64,000 nucleotides of DNA from Bacteroidaceae bacterium (GTDB lineage: Bacteria > Bacteroidota > Bacteroidia > Bacteroidales > Bacteroidaceae): positions 1-64,000 of the forward strand of contig JAFRTL010000005.1 in the NCBI GenBank assembly GCA_017427065.1, written 5' to 3'. Position numbers and translations under genes: made by a program. The notes beneath the pieces are model-generated. The model ran no database searches. It was not told the origin of the DNA and saw only the letters and a list, made by a program, of their open reading frames with translations. This document shows positions 1-6,916 of this stretch, piece after piece; positions within the stretch are counted from its first letter, which is position 1; every line of letters begins with the position of its first letter.

Positions 1-102
1 AGTCAAGGCCGTGTAGAGGTCGGCCATCAACTGATAGCGGTACTCGCCCGCATACTTGCCTATCTTCTGTAGGCGTTCTCTTGCTTTTACTTTAAGTGCC
101 AT
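1..102 (-). CDS. HU-like DNA-binding protein, N-terminal part (cut by window edge)
   Basis: The first 34 codons are present and the rest lies outside the window. The start MALKVKARERLQKIGKYAGE and the following YRYQLMADLYTALT match the Bacteroidetes group of histone-like (HU/IHF-fold) proteins that often sit beside phage-like amidase or P5-type genes. Such proteins bind DNA without strong sequence preference. The ATG at 102 is the first start after a good promoter at 265-296. The leader between them is about 155 nt and looks structured. Family assignment rests on the N-terminus only, so paralogue and function are uncertain. Confidence 0.7.
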   Translation of the reverse strand, partial: MALKVKARERLQKIGKYAGEYRYQLMADLYTALT

Positions 103-260
103 AGTTAAATAGTTTTTTAGGTTAAAATTGAAAGTTAGCTCTGTCGGAATTGCGCGCGTGGGAACTGACCATTTTTGGGCGTGTGCGTAGGAAACTTTGC
201 TGGTGCACACAGGAAATTTTGCTGCCGCACGCTCCCGCAAATTCTGGTTCCCGTTCCGAC
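103..260 (-). promoter_or_regulatory. Long structured 5' leader of the HU-like gene
   Basis: The predicted mRNA leader is closed by complementary segments: GTCGGAA at 143-149 with TTCCGAC at 254-260, then GGGAAC at 160-165 with GTTCCC at 247-252. An inner pair is GCGTG near 179-183 with CACGC near 229-233. The promoter places the transcript start next to the outer stem. The pairing is seen in the sequence; a regulatory role is inferred. Confidence 0.4.
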
Positions 261-264
261 AATA

Positions 265-296
265 CAAAGATAATACACGTACCCCCTACCTTGCAA
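265..296 (-). promoter_or_regulatory. Promoter of the HU-like gene (TTG-21-TAnnTTTG)
   Basis: Read on the minus strand, TTG at 296-294 is followed after 21 bp by TATCTTTG at 272-265, the Bacteroidetes -33/-7 pattern. The predicted transcript start is near 259. Confidence 0.65.
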
Positions 297-302
297 GTAA
301 TT

Positions 303-589
303 CGCGATTTTTACACCAAAAATCGCACACAGACATTTCTGTAACGCATTATATATCAGTATATTAATTGGCATTTGTAGGTAAGAATCTGGGCAGATTT
401 GTAGACTACAATACTATTATTGGCAACATAACGGCAACGCAACATGCAACACGCAACATTTGCTATTTTCATTTTCTACCTGGAACCCAAGCGCAACGCT
501 TACCTTATATATTATTATATAAATATATAATAAAATATAAGGTAAAATATTAAATAACATATTCATACCGTTTTATACACATTGAAATC
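303..589. other. Gene-free AT-rich stretch with an AT hairpin and a heptamer repeat
   Basis: No convincing gene is present. It holds a GCAACAT-type heptamer array at about 434-461. It also holds a 21-bp inverted repeat at 500-520 and 525-545 (TTACCTTATAT... against ...ATATAAGGTAA, one mismatch, 4-nt loop), which could form a cruciform or an RNA hairpin. Confidence 0.5.
500..545. repeat. AT-rich inverted repeat, 21-bp arms
   Basis: The arms 500-520 and 525-545 are complementary with one mismatch around a 4-nt AAAT loop. The arms are almost pure A/T. No gene ends directly beside it, so a terminator role is not clear. Confidence 0.6.
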
Positions 590-616
590 ATCAAATGTTG
601 CATGTTGCATGTTGCG
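590..616. repeat. Left copy of a 27-bp inverted repeat built from GCAACAT heptamers
   Basis: This 27-mer, ATCAAATG followed by ATGTTGC-type heptamers, is the exact reverse complement of 1096-1122. The two copies bracket the McrC remnant. A third, direct-oriented array of the same heptamer lies at 434-461. Confidence 0.7.
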
Positions 617-635
617 CGGGTACTTCGCAAAAGAC

Positions 636-1080
636 TTACAAATGGATAAACGTCTCCAGTCGTTTAATGATACTCTCAAAATCTGTATTCAAATCTAACG
701 TGCGAATATAGATAGAATAGCCATCTCGATGCTTTATCTTGGCATCATCAAAAGCCGTTCCTTTGGTCTTAGCATAGAGCAGCATACCATCTACATCGTG
801 ACGATGATTGGTGTCGTATTCGTTTATATAAGTGTTTATCTGGTAGAGATGGCCACTTCTCAGTGTGTCCCTACTATACTGCCCCTGCATAATCTCTGTA
901 TAATACTTGGTATTGATAATCAAAGTTCGCACTCCCATTGAAAGGAGAATATCCTTTTTCATAATAGGAAATATAGAGGTATCCGTCTGTTCTTCGACGA
1001 TATTGGTGATGAAAGCGAGTACATACACTGAAGACAGACACGCCAAGAAGATGTACAAGAAGAAAGGCTCCTTTATGATC
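636..1080 (-). pseudogene. Remnant of McrC-type restriction nuclease subunit (C-terminal part)
   Basis: The last 125 or so codons read like the C-terminal nuclease domain of McrC. A segment MKKDILLSMG is followed by RTLIINTKYYTEIMQ, then SGHLYQINTYI, GMLLYAKT and YIRTLDLNTDF, and the frame closes at 636. McrC is the PD-(D/E)XK cleavage partner of the McrB GTPase. The N-terminal two thirds are missing. The usual acidic residue before the catalytic lysine (IIDTKYY in relatives) is Asn here, and no mcrB is nearby. The reading frame continues upstream to 1337, but that part runs through a repeat and another gene's remnant, so it is chance. I call this a dead fragment. Confidence 0.7.
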
Positions 1081-1095
1081 TGAGCCAACGCAACA

Positions 1096-1122
1096 CGCAA
1101 CATGCAACATGCAACATTTGAT
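1096..1122. repeat. Right copy of the 27-bp inverted repeat
   Basis: It is the exact reverse complement of 590-616. It consists of CGCAAC/ATGCAAC heptamers ending in ATTTGAT, and the heptamer phase extends left to about 1087. Confidence 0.7.
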
Positions 1123-1146
1123 TTTCTAATATTAAAATTTATAATT

Positions 1147-1364
1147 ATGAATACAATATCAAGAGGATTGCGGAACAATAAGCCGCTGAATATTCGCCAC
1201 GGGCACAGCCAGTGGCAAGGGAGAACGGAGGCACAGACTGACAGGGAATTTGTGTACTTCATGACATCCTCATCGCGATGACGTGTGTAGAGAATGGCAT
1301 CAAGCCAGAAGAGGTGCCTGTGTCTGCCATCCTGCAAGGGTATCAGTTGGCGTTCAAGAAATAA
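1147..1364 (+). pseudogene. Internally deleted P5-like phage structural/lysozyme protein
   Basis: An ATG at 1147 opens a 44-codon frame whose first part, MNTISRGLRNNKPLNIRHGH then WQG and QTDREFVYF, matches the N-terminus of 'structural protein P5'-like proteins of Bacteroidetes. It stops at 1279. A different frame across 1260-1364 reads ILIAMTCVENGIKPEEVPVS then ILQGYQLAFKK, which looks like the C-terminus of the same family. The middle of the protein is absent, so I interpret the locus as a deletion with a frameshift. Together with the HU-like gene it suggests a decayed phage-derived cluster. The C-terminal match is from memory of the family and is less sure than the N-terminal one. Confidence 0.6.
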
Positions 1365-1386
1365 GAACTGGAATAAGGCAGAAAAA

Positions 1387-1414
1387 AGAGCAAGATTCTT
1401 TGGAGTCTTGCTCT
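1387..1414 (-). terminator. Intrinsic terminator of the suf operon
   Basis: AGAGCAAGA and TCTTGCTCT form a 9-bp stem with a 10-nt loop. On the minus strand it is followed by six T, just after the sufS stop codon. It may also stop transcripts from the plus side. Confidence 0.8.
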
Positions 1415-1438
1415 TTATATTCGAATGATATAATCCCC

Positions 1439-2638
1439 TCAGAACATCTGGCTCACTCTTTTCACTGCTGAAACCAGTGCATCGACTTCTTCCGTGGTGT
1501 TATAGAGGGCGAAGGAGGCGCGGAGGGTGCCTTCGATGCCTAAGTGCTGCATAAGGGGCTGGGCGCAGTGATGACCAGTGCGCACGGCTATGCCAAGGCG
1601 ATCGAGCAAGGTTCCCATATCGAACGGATGGATATTACCAACTAAGAAGCTGATGACAGAGCCTCGCTCGGGGGCTTCACCAATAATGCGCATGCCTGGA
1701 ATGGTGCGGAGCTGCTCCAAGGCGTACTGGGTGAGCTGGGCTTCGTGGGCAGCAATCTGCTCCATACCTATCTGCTGCACGTAACGCAGGGCAGCAGCAA
1801 GGCCAGTGGTGCCTACGAAATCAGGGGTGCCAGCCTCGTACTTGAAGGGGAGTTCATTGAAGGTGGTGCCCTCGAAGCTGACGTGTCCAATCATCTCGCC
1901 TCCTCCTTGATAAGGGGGCAGACGGTCGAGCCAGGCTTCCTTGCCATAGAGCACGCCAATGCCCGTGGGGCCATAGACCTTATGTCCAGAGAAGGCCAGG
2001 AACTCGCAATCGAGGGCTTGCACATCGACGGGTATATGGGGGACGGATTGCGCTGCGTCTATAAGTACGGGGACATCGTGAGCGTGGGCAATGTCGATGA
2101 GACGACGCACGGGATTCACGGTGCCCAGGACATTGGATACGTGAGTGACACTGACCAGTCGGGTACGTGGGGTGAAGAGCTGTTCATAGGCATCGAGCTG
2201 CAGCTGGCCCTCGTCTGTGATAGGAATGACACGCAGACGGATGCCACGACGCTTCTCCAACAGTTGCCAAGGCACAATATTGCTGTGGTGTTCCATCTCT
2301 GAGAGGATGACCTCATCGCCTTCTTGCAGCAGTTCACCATAGCAGGAGGCCACCAAGTTGATGCTCTCTGTGGTGCCACGCGTGAAGATGATCTCACGGG
2401 TACTACGAGCGCCAAGGAACTGGCGCACGGTCTCACGGCTCTGCTCATGAAGGTCGGTAGCCAACTGTGAGAGACGATGGACTCCACGATGCACATTGGC
2501 ATTCACAGTGTAGTATTCCTCCGTCATGGCCTCGATGACCTGACGGGGTTTCTGCGTGGTGGCAGCATTGTCCAGATATACCAACGGCTTACCGTAAACG
2601 GTCTGCGTCAATATGGGGAAGTCGGCACGATTATACAT
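1439..2638 (-). CDS. sufS: Cysteine desulfurase SufS
   Basis: This PLP enzyme takes sulfur from cysteine as a persulfide and feeds the SufBCD scaffold. Visible marks are the N-terminal RADFPIL and YLDNAATTQKP, EMEHHSN, the PLP-lysine motif FSGHKVYGPTG, and the active-site cysteine in RTGHHCAQP. The length of about 400 residues is normal for group II desulfurases. I start it at the ATG at 2638 (MYNRADF). An in-frame ATG at 2659 adds seven residues that are read from a heptamer repeat, so it is doubtful. It is the last gene of the operon and is followed by a strong terminator. No sufE or sufU partner is present in the window. Confidence 0.93.
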   Translation of the reverse strand: MYNRADFPILTQTVYGKPLVYLDNAATTQKPRQVIEAMTEEYYTVNANVHRGVHRLSQLATDLHEQSRETVRQFLGARSTREIIFTRGTTESINLVASCYGELLQEGDEVILSEMEHHSNIVPWQLLEKRRGIRLRVIPITDEGQLQLDAYEQLFTPRTRLVSVTHVSNVLGTVNPVRRLIDIAHAHDVPVLIDAAQSVPHIPVDVQALDCEFLAFSGHKVYGPTGIGVLYGKEAWLDRLPPYQGGGEMIGHVSFEGTTFNELPFKYEAGTPDFVGTTGLAAALRYVQQIGMEQIAAHEAQLTQYALEQLRTIPGMRIIGEAPERGSVISFLVGNIHPFDMGTLLDRLGIAVRTGHHCAQPLMQHLGIEGTLRASFALYNTTEEVDALVSAVKRVSQMF

Positions 2639-2711
2639 TGAACATTGAGCATTGAACATTGAACATTTTCTCTAAACTCTAAACCCTAAACTCTAAACGC
2701 TTAATCCTAAA
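2635..2711. repeat. Eleven consecutive 7-bp repeat units between sufD and sufS
   Basis: The tract reads as heptamers in one phase: ACATTGA-type units (five) then CTCTAAA-type units (six, some degenerate). It covers the whole gap from the sufS start to the sufD stop codon. The unit sequence changes midway but the 7-bp phase does not. Confidence 0.8.
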
Positions 2712-4059
2712 CCTTCTTGCAGATATTGCAGGCAGCGCATCCCTTACCTAATTCGCCACGGAAACGGAGTTCCACAAGCTGGCGCAAACGATCACGAAGG
2801 GTTGGGATACGTACAGCGCTGACGACATCATCAACAAAGGCAAACATGAGGAGCAGACGGGCTTCGTGGAGGGAGATGCCTCGCTGTCGCATATAGAACA
2901 GGGCAGCTTCATCGAGTTGACCTACGGTGGCTCCGTGACTGCACTGCACATCGTCGTTATAGATCTCCAACTGCGGTTGGGTGTACATGTGGGCCTCACG
3001 GGTGGCGCAGAGGTTGCGATTGGTCTGGTGGCTCTCCGTGTGATGGGCTCCTGGTTGTACCTTCACCAAACCTGCAAAGGCACCTATAGAAGCATCGTCG
3101 AGTACGTACTTGAAGAGCTGGTCGCTAGTGCAACGAGGAGCGGCATGCTCTACATATACTTGGTTGTCCACCACCTGGCGACCATCTTCGATGGCCATAC
3201 CATAGGCGTGAAGGGTGGCTCCCTGCCCCACCATGCGGACGCTGGTGGTATTGCGGGTAATGCCTCCCATAAGCGTCATGCTTCCCAGCAGCACCTGACT
3301 GCCGGCCTCCTGCTGTACGTAGAGCTGACTGATGCGGGTGTGGCTAGAGGCTGTCTCTTCCAACTCGTAGAGGTCGAGCCTTGCATCGGGGCCCACGTAG
3401 GCTTCGATGACTTGTGTGGCAAGGGTCTGTGCCCCACTGAGGGCATGGTCGCAAGCGAGCAACGTGAGTTGGGCGCCTGCCTCCAAGATGAGGAGCACAC
3501 GTCGTGATGCCAGCAACGGATGGTCTGTACGCAAGAGGTTGATGAGCTGCAAGGGGTGCTCCATCACTACCCCACGAGGGACGTAGATAAGGAGTCCGTC
3601 TTGGGCAAAGGCTGTATTGAAGGCCGTGATGCCATCTGTCTGTGCCTCAGCTATCTTACCATAATAAGGACGCACAAGGTCGGGGTACTGTTCCGACAAT
3701 TGGCGAAGGCTACCTACCAACACACCTGCAGGCAACTCCCGATGAGGGGCTGAAGGAGGATAATAGGCGTCATTCACCACAAAATAAGGTGAGGTGCTAA
3801 GTTGAGGCACACTGCCACGAAACACCTCGTAGGGGTTGGTCTGTACCTCCACGCGTCGCAGGTTCATCCCGAAATCGGGTTCGAAGAGCTTGCTGATGTC
3901 GGTATATTTATATCGTTCCAGCTTGCGTGTAGGGAAGCCCTGCTGCTGAAAGGCCTGAAAAGCCTGTGCCCGCTGTGCATTCAGCACAGGGGAACTGTGG
4001 CGGCAGAGCAATTCGCCATGCTGCTGGTAAAGGTCGATATAAGGTTGTTCCACACGCAT
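2707..4059 (-). CDS. sufD: Fe-S cluster assembly protein SufD
   Basis: SufD is the SufB paralogue in the SufBC2D scaffold, where it helps iron entry. The 450-residue protein has the expected diverse N-terminal helical part and a C-terminal beta-helix half. Conserved stretches include YVPRGVVMEHPLQLINL near the middle, and SDQLFKYVLDD followed by SHGATVGQLDEAALFYMRQRG near the end. The C-terminus CAACNICKKV carries three cysteines. It starts 3 nt after the sufC stop, so translation is probably coupled. The assignment is firm from both sequence and operon order. Confidence 0.93.
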   Translation of the reverse strand: MRVEQPYIDLYQQHGELLCRHSSPVLNAQRAQAFQAFQQQGFPTRKLERYKYTDISKLFEPDFGMNLRRVEVQTNPYEVFRGSVPQLSTSPYFVVNDAYYPPSAPHRELPAGVLVGSLRQLSEQYPDLVRPYYGKIAEAQTDGITAFNTAFAQDGLLIYVPRGVVMEHPLQLINLLRTDHPLLASRRVLLILEAGAQLTLLACDHALSGAQTLATQVIEAYVGPDARLDLYELEETASSHTRISQLYVQQEAGSQVLLGSMTLMGGITRNTTSVRMVGQGATLHAYGMAIEDGRQVVDNQVYVEHAAPRCTSDQLFKYVLDDASIGAFAGLVKVQPGAHHTESHQTNRNLCATREAHMYTQPQLEIYNDDVQCSHGATVGQLDEAALFYMRQRGISLHEARLLLMFAFVDDVVSAVRIPTLRDRLRQLVELRFRGELGKGCAACNICKKV

Positions 4060-4062
4060 AGG

Positions 4063-4815
4063 TCAGTCTTCCAATTCTTCTTTGATCCAATCGTAGCCAC
4101 GCTTCTCGAGTTCCAAGGCAAGCTCGGGACCAGCGGTCTTCACGATGCGTCCCTTATAGAGCACGTGTACCACATCGGGCTTGATATAATCCAGCAGGCG
4201 CTGATAGTGTGTGATGACGATGCAACTGGTTTCGGGGGTCTTCAGCTTGTTGACGCCCTCTGCCACGATGCGCAGGGCATCGATGTCGAGGCCTGAATCT
4301 GTCTCGTCGAGAATGCTGAGACGGGGTTCGAGCATAGCCATCTGGAAAATCTCGTTGCGTTTCTTCTCGCCACCTGAGAAACCCTCATTGACGGAACGGT
4401 TGGCCAACTTATTGTCGAGTTCCACCACGGCGCGTTTCTCACGCATGAGCTTGAGGAACTCGCTGGCACTAAGGGCAGGGAGGTTGTGGTACTTGCGCTT
4501 CTCATTCACGGCAGCACGCATGAAGTTCACCATGCTCACACCAGGAATCTCCACGGGGTACTGAAAACTCAGGAAGAGTCCCTCATGACTGCGGTCTTCG
4601 GGAGAGAGTTCCAAGAGGTTCTTCCCATAGAAGGTTACGCTACCCTTCGTCACTTCATAGGCAGGATTCCCCACCAGCACGGAAGAGAGGGTGCTCTTGC
4701 CAGAGCCATTGGGTCCCATGATGGCATGCACCTCACCTGGTTTTACCGTCAGGTTGATGCCTTTCAGTATTTCCTTGCCAGCTACGTTGGCGTGTAAATC
4801 TTTTATCTCTAACAT
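4063..4815 (-). CDS. sufC: Fe-S assembly ATPase SufC
   Basis: This is an ABC-type ATPase that works in the cytoplasm with SufB and SufD rather than as a transporter. Walker A is GPNGSGKST, the signature is FSGGEKKR, Walker B is [12 protein letters not shown], and the switch histidine is in VITHYQR. At 250 residues it has normal SufC length. I use the ATG at 4815 (MLEIKDL). The in-frame ATG at 4839 would add eight residues encoded by heptamer repeats. It sits between sufB and sufD in the usual order. Confidence 0.94.
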   Translation of the reverse strand: MLEIKDLHANVAGKEILKGINLTVKPGEVHAIMGPNGSGKSTLSSVLVGNPAYEVTKGSVTFYGKNLLELSPEDRSHEGLFLSFQYPVEIPGVSMVNFMRAAVNEKRKYHNLPALSASEFLKLMREKRAVVELDNKLANRSVNEGFSGGEKKRNEIFQMAMLEPRLSILDETDSGLDIDALRIVAEGVNKLKTPETSCIVITHYQRLLDYIKPDVVHVLYKGRIVKTAGPELALELEKRGYDWIKEELED

Positions 4816-4823
4816 TTCATTAA

Positions 4824-4904
4824 ATTGAGAATTGAACATTGAGAATTGAGAATTACCTTACGGATATGTCTCAAAAATTCTTCATTCATCATTCTTCATT
4901 TACA
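4824..4904. repeat. Heptamer repeats filling the sufB-sufC junction
   Basis: Units ATTGAGA/ATTGAAC run at 4824-4858 and units ATTCTTC/ATTCATC at 4877-4904. Both have a 7-bp period although their sequences differ. Confidence 0.75.
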
Positions 4905-4905
4905 T

Positions 4906-6381
4906 TTATCCTACAGATCCTTCGAGGGAGACGGAGAGGAGTTTCTGGGCTTCGACAGCGAACTCCATCGGAAGCTTGTTGAGCACTTCCTTGGCGTAGC
5001 CGTTGACGATGAGTCCCACAGCATCCTCCGTGCTAATGCCTCTCTGGTTACAGTAGAATATCTGATCTTCATTGATTTTGCTAGTAGTGGCTTCATGTTC
5101 CACTACTGCCGTCTCATTGTGGATATCCATGTAGGGGAAGGTATGTGCCCCACACTTATCGCCTAACAACAGGGAGTCACACTGACTGTAATTGCGGGCA
5201 CCCTCAGCCTTCGCTGCCACACGCACCAAGCCACGGTAGGAGTTCTCGCTCTGACCTGCTGAAATGCCCTTGCTGACGATGGTGCTGCGGGTGTTCCTGC
5301 CCAAATGAATCATCTTGGTACCCGTATCGGCTTGCTGGAAATGGTTGGTCACTGCCACGCTGTAGAACTCAGCTGTGGAGTTATCGCCTTGCAACACACA
5401 AGAGGGATATTTCCACGTAATAGCGGAACCAGTCTCTACCTGTGTCCAAGAGAGTTTGCTATCATTCCCACGCAAGTGTCCGCGCTTCGTCACGAAATTG
5501 TACACACCACCCTTGCCCTCTGCATCACCAGGATACCAGTTCTGCACGGTGCTGTACTTCACCTCCGCACGTTCATTGACCACAATCTCCACAATAGCAG
5601 CATGGAGCTGGTTCTCATCACGCATGGGGGCCGTGCAACCTTCGAGGTAGGAGACATAAGCCTCATCATCGGCCACGATAAGGGTACGTTCAAACTGTCC
5701 TGTCATGCGGGCATTGATGCGGAAGTAGGTGGACAGCTCCATGGGGCAACGCACCCCACGGGGGATATAGACGAAGGAACCATCGGAGAAGACAGCAGAG
5801 TTCAAGGCAGCAAAGTAGTTGTCCGTAGGCGGCACTACCGTACCTAAGTACTGGCGTACCAAGTCGGGATGCTCCCGCACGGCCTCGCTGATGGAACAGA
5901 AGATAATGCCCTTCTCCATGAGCGTTTCCTTGAAAGTGGTCTTAACGGACACGGAGTCCATCACGGCATCTACTGCCATACCTCCCAGCATCATGCGCTC
6001 TTCGAGCGGAATGCCGAGCTTGTCGAACGTCTTGATGAGTTCAGGATCCAGTTCCTTTGGTCCACCCTGCTTCTTCTTGGTAGGGTCGGCATAGTAAGAG
6101 ATGGCCTGATAGTCTATCTCAGGGATGCGCAGATGTGCCCACGTAGGCATTTCCATTTGCTGCCAAAGGTGGAAAGCATGCAGACGGAAGTCGAGCAACC
6201 ACTGTGGTTCTTCTTTCTTGGAAGAAATCAGACGCACCACATCCTCGTTCAGACCACGATCGATGATTTCTGTGGCGACATCGGTGGTGAAGCCATACTT
6301 GTACTTCTCCTCCGCTATCCGACGCACATACTCATTGTCGGTCTCTTGTCTCATCCCCTGCAACTTACTTTCCTCTGCCAT
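4906..6381 (-). CDS. sufB: Fe-S cluster assembly scaffold SufB
   Basis: SufB is the main scaffold on which the nascent cluster forms in the SufBC2D complex. The 491-residue length and the blocks [44 protein letters not shown]-like text and [18 protein letters not shown], followed by [20 protein letters not shown], are typical. The invariant cysteine in the QCDS region and another in FYCNQRG are both present. It follows cvpA by 24 nt and begins the suf part of the operon. Confidence 0.95.
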   Translation of the reverse strand: MAEESKLQGMRQETDNEYVRRIAEEKYKYGFTTDVATEIIDRGLNEDVVRLISSKKEEPQWLLDFRLHAFHLWQQMEMPTWAHLRIPEIDYQAISYYADPTKKKQGGPKELDPELIKTFDKLGIPLEERMMLGGMAVDAVMDSVSVKTTFKETLMEKGIIFCSISEAVREHPDLVRQYLGTVVPPTDNYFAALNSAVFSDGSFVYIPRGVRCPMELSTYFRINARMTGQFERTLIVADDEAYVSYLEGCTAPMRDENQLHAAIVEIVVNERAEVKYSTVQNWYPGDAEGKGGVYNFVTKRGHLRGNDSKLSWTQVETGSAITWKYPSCVLQGDNSTAEFYSVAVTNHFQQADTGTKMIHLGRNTRSTIVSKGISAGQSENSYRGLVRVAAKAEGARNYSQCDSLLLGDKCGAHTFPYMDIHNETAVVEHEATTSKINEDQIFYCNQRGISTEDAVGLIVNGYAKEVLNKLPMEFAVEAQKLLSVSLEGSVG

Positions 6382-6405
6382 GACACCGAATGTTAATACT
6401 CAAAC

Positions 6406-6909
6406 CTAAGCGTTGATGATTTCGTGCGTCAGCTCCTTAGCCACAGGCAAGAAGATGCCTGCAAAGTCCTTCAGCGGATAGTAAAGCGCACTGTCTTCCT
6501 TGGATTCGCGACTAAGGATGCGGTTATCAGCATCGATATACTCCAACACTCCGATAAACAAACTGGCGATGAGGAGGTATTTCAAAGCTCCCAGACCTGC
6601 TCCAAGCCAACGATTAAGCCAGCCCAACTTCACCACTTCCATGGCCTTGGTAAGGATGGATGCCACGATGGCACAAGCCAAAGGTACAGCCACCCAGATA
6701 GCAATGAAAGCAATGATCTGAGCAAAGGTCATACTGTCTGTGAGTGTTCCTGAAATCTTCTCTGCCAAAGGCATATAGAGCATCTTGGCTGCCAGCAAAC
6801 CTACGATGAGACCTACCAACGATGCCAATTGTTTCACAAAGCCTTTCATGAGGCCAAGTACGGCTCCAAGTAAAAACACAACGATAATGATAATGTCTAA
6901 TGTACTCAT
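6406..6909 (-). CDS. CvpA family membrane protein
   Basis: The 167-residue protein has four hydrophobic segments (roughly residues 4-22, 27-45, 62-85 and 104-122). The opening MSTLDIIIIVVFLLGAVLGL and the GFVKQLASLVGLIVG block fit the CvpA/colicin V production family. CvpA proteins are inner-membrane proteins linked to envelope stress tolerance; their biochemical role is not settled. It lies between infB (7 nt away) and sufB (24 nt away). Confidence 0.8.
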   Translation of the reverse strand: MSTLDIIIIVVFLLGAVLGLMKGFVKQLASLVGLIVGLLAAKMLYMPLAEKISGTLTDSMTFAQIIAFIAIWVAVPLACAIVASILTKAMEVVKLGWLNRWLGAGLGALKYLLIASLFIGVLEYIDADNRILSRESKEDSALYYPLKDFAGIFLPVAKELTHEIINA

Positions 6910-6916
6910 ATCAATG

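Noticed and set aside
636-1337. A full-length 233-residue membrane protein
   Set aside because: Only the last 125 or so codons resemble a protein family (McrC). The upstream part runs through a repeat and across the P5-like remnant on the other strand.
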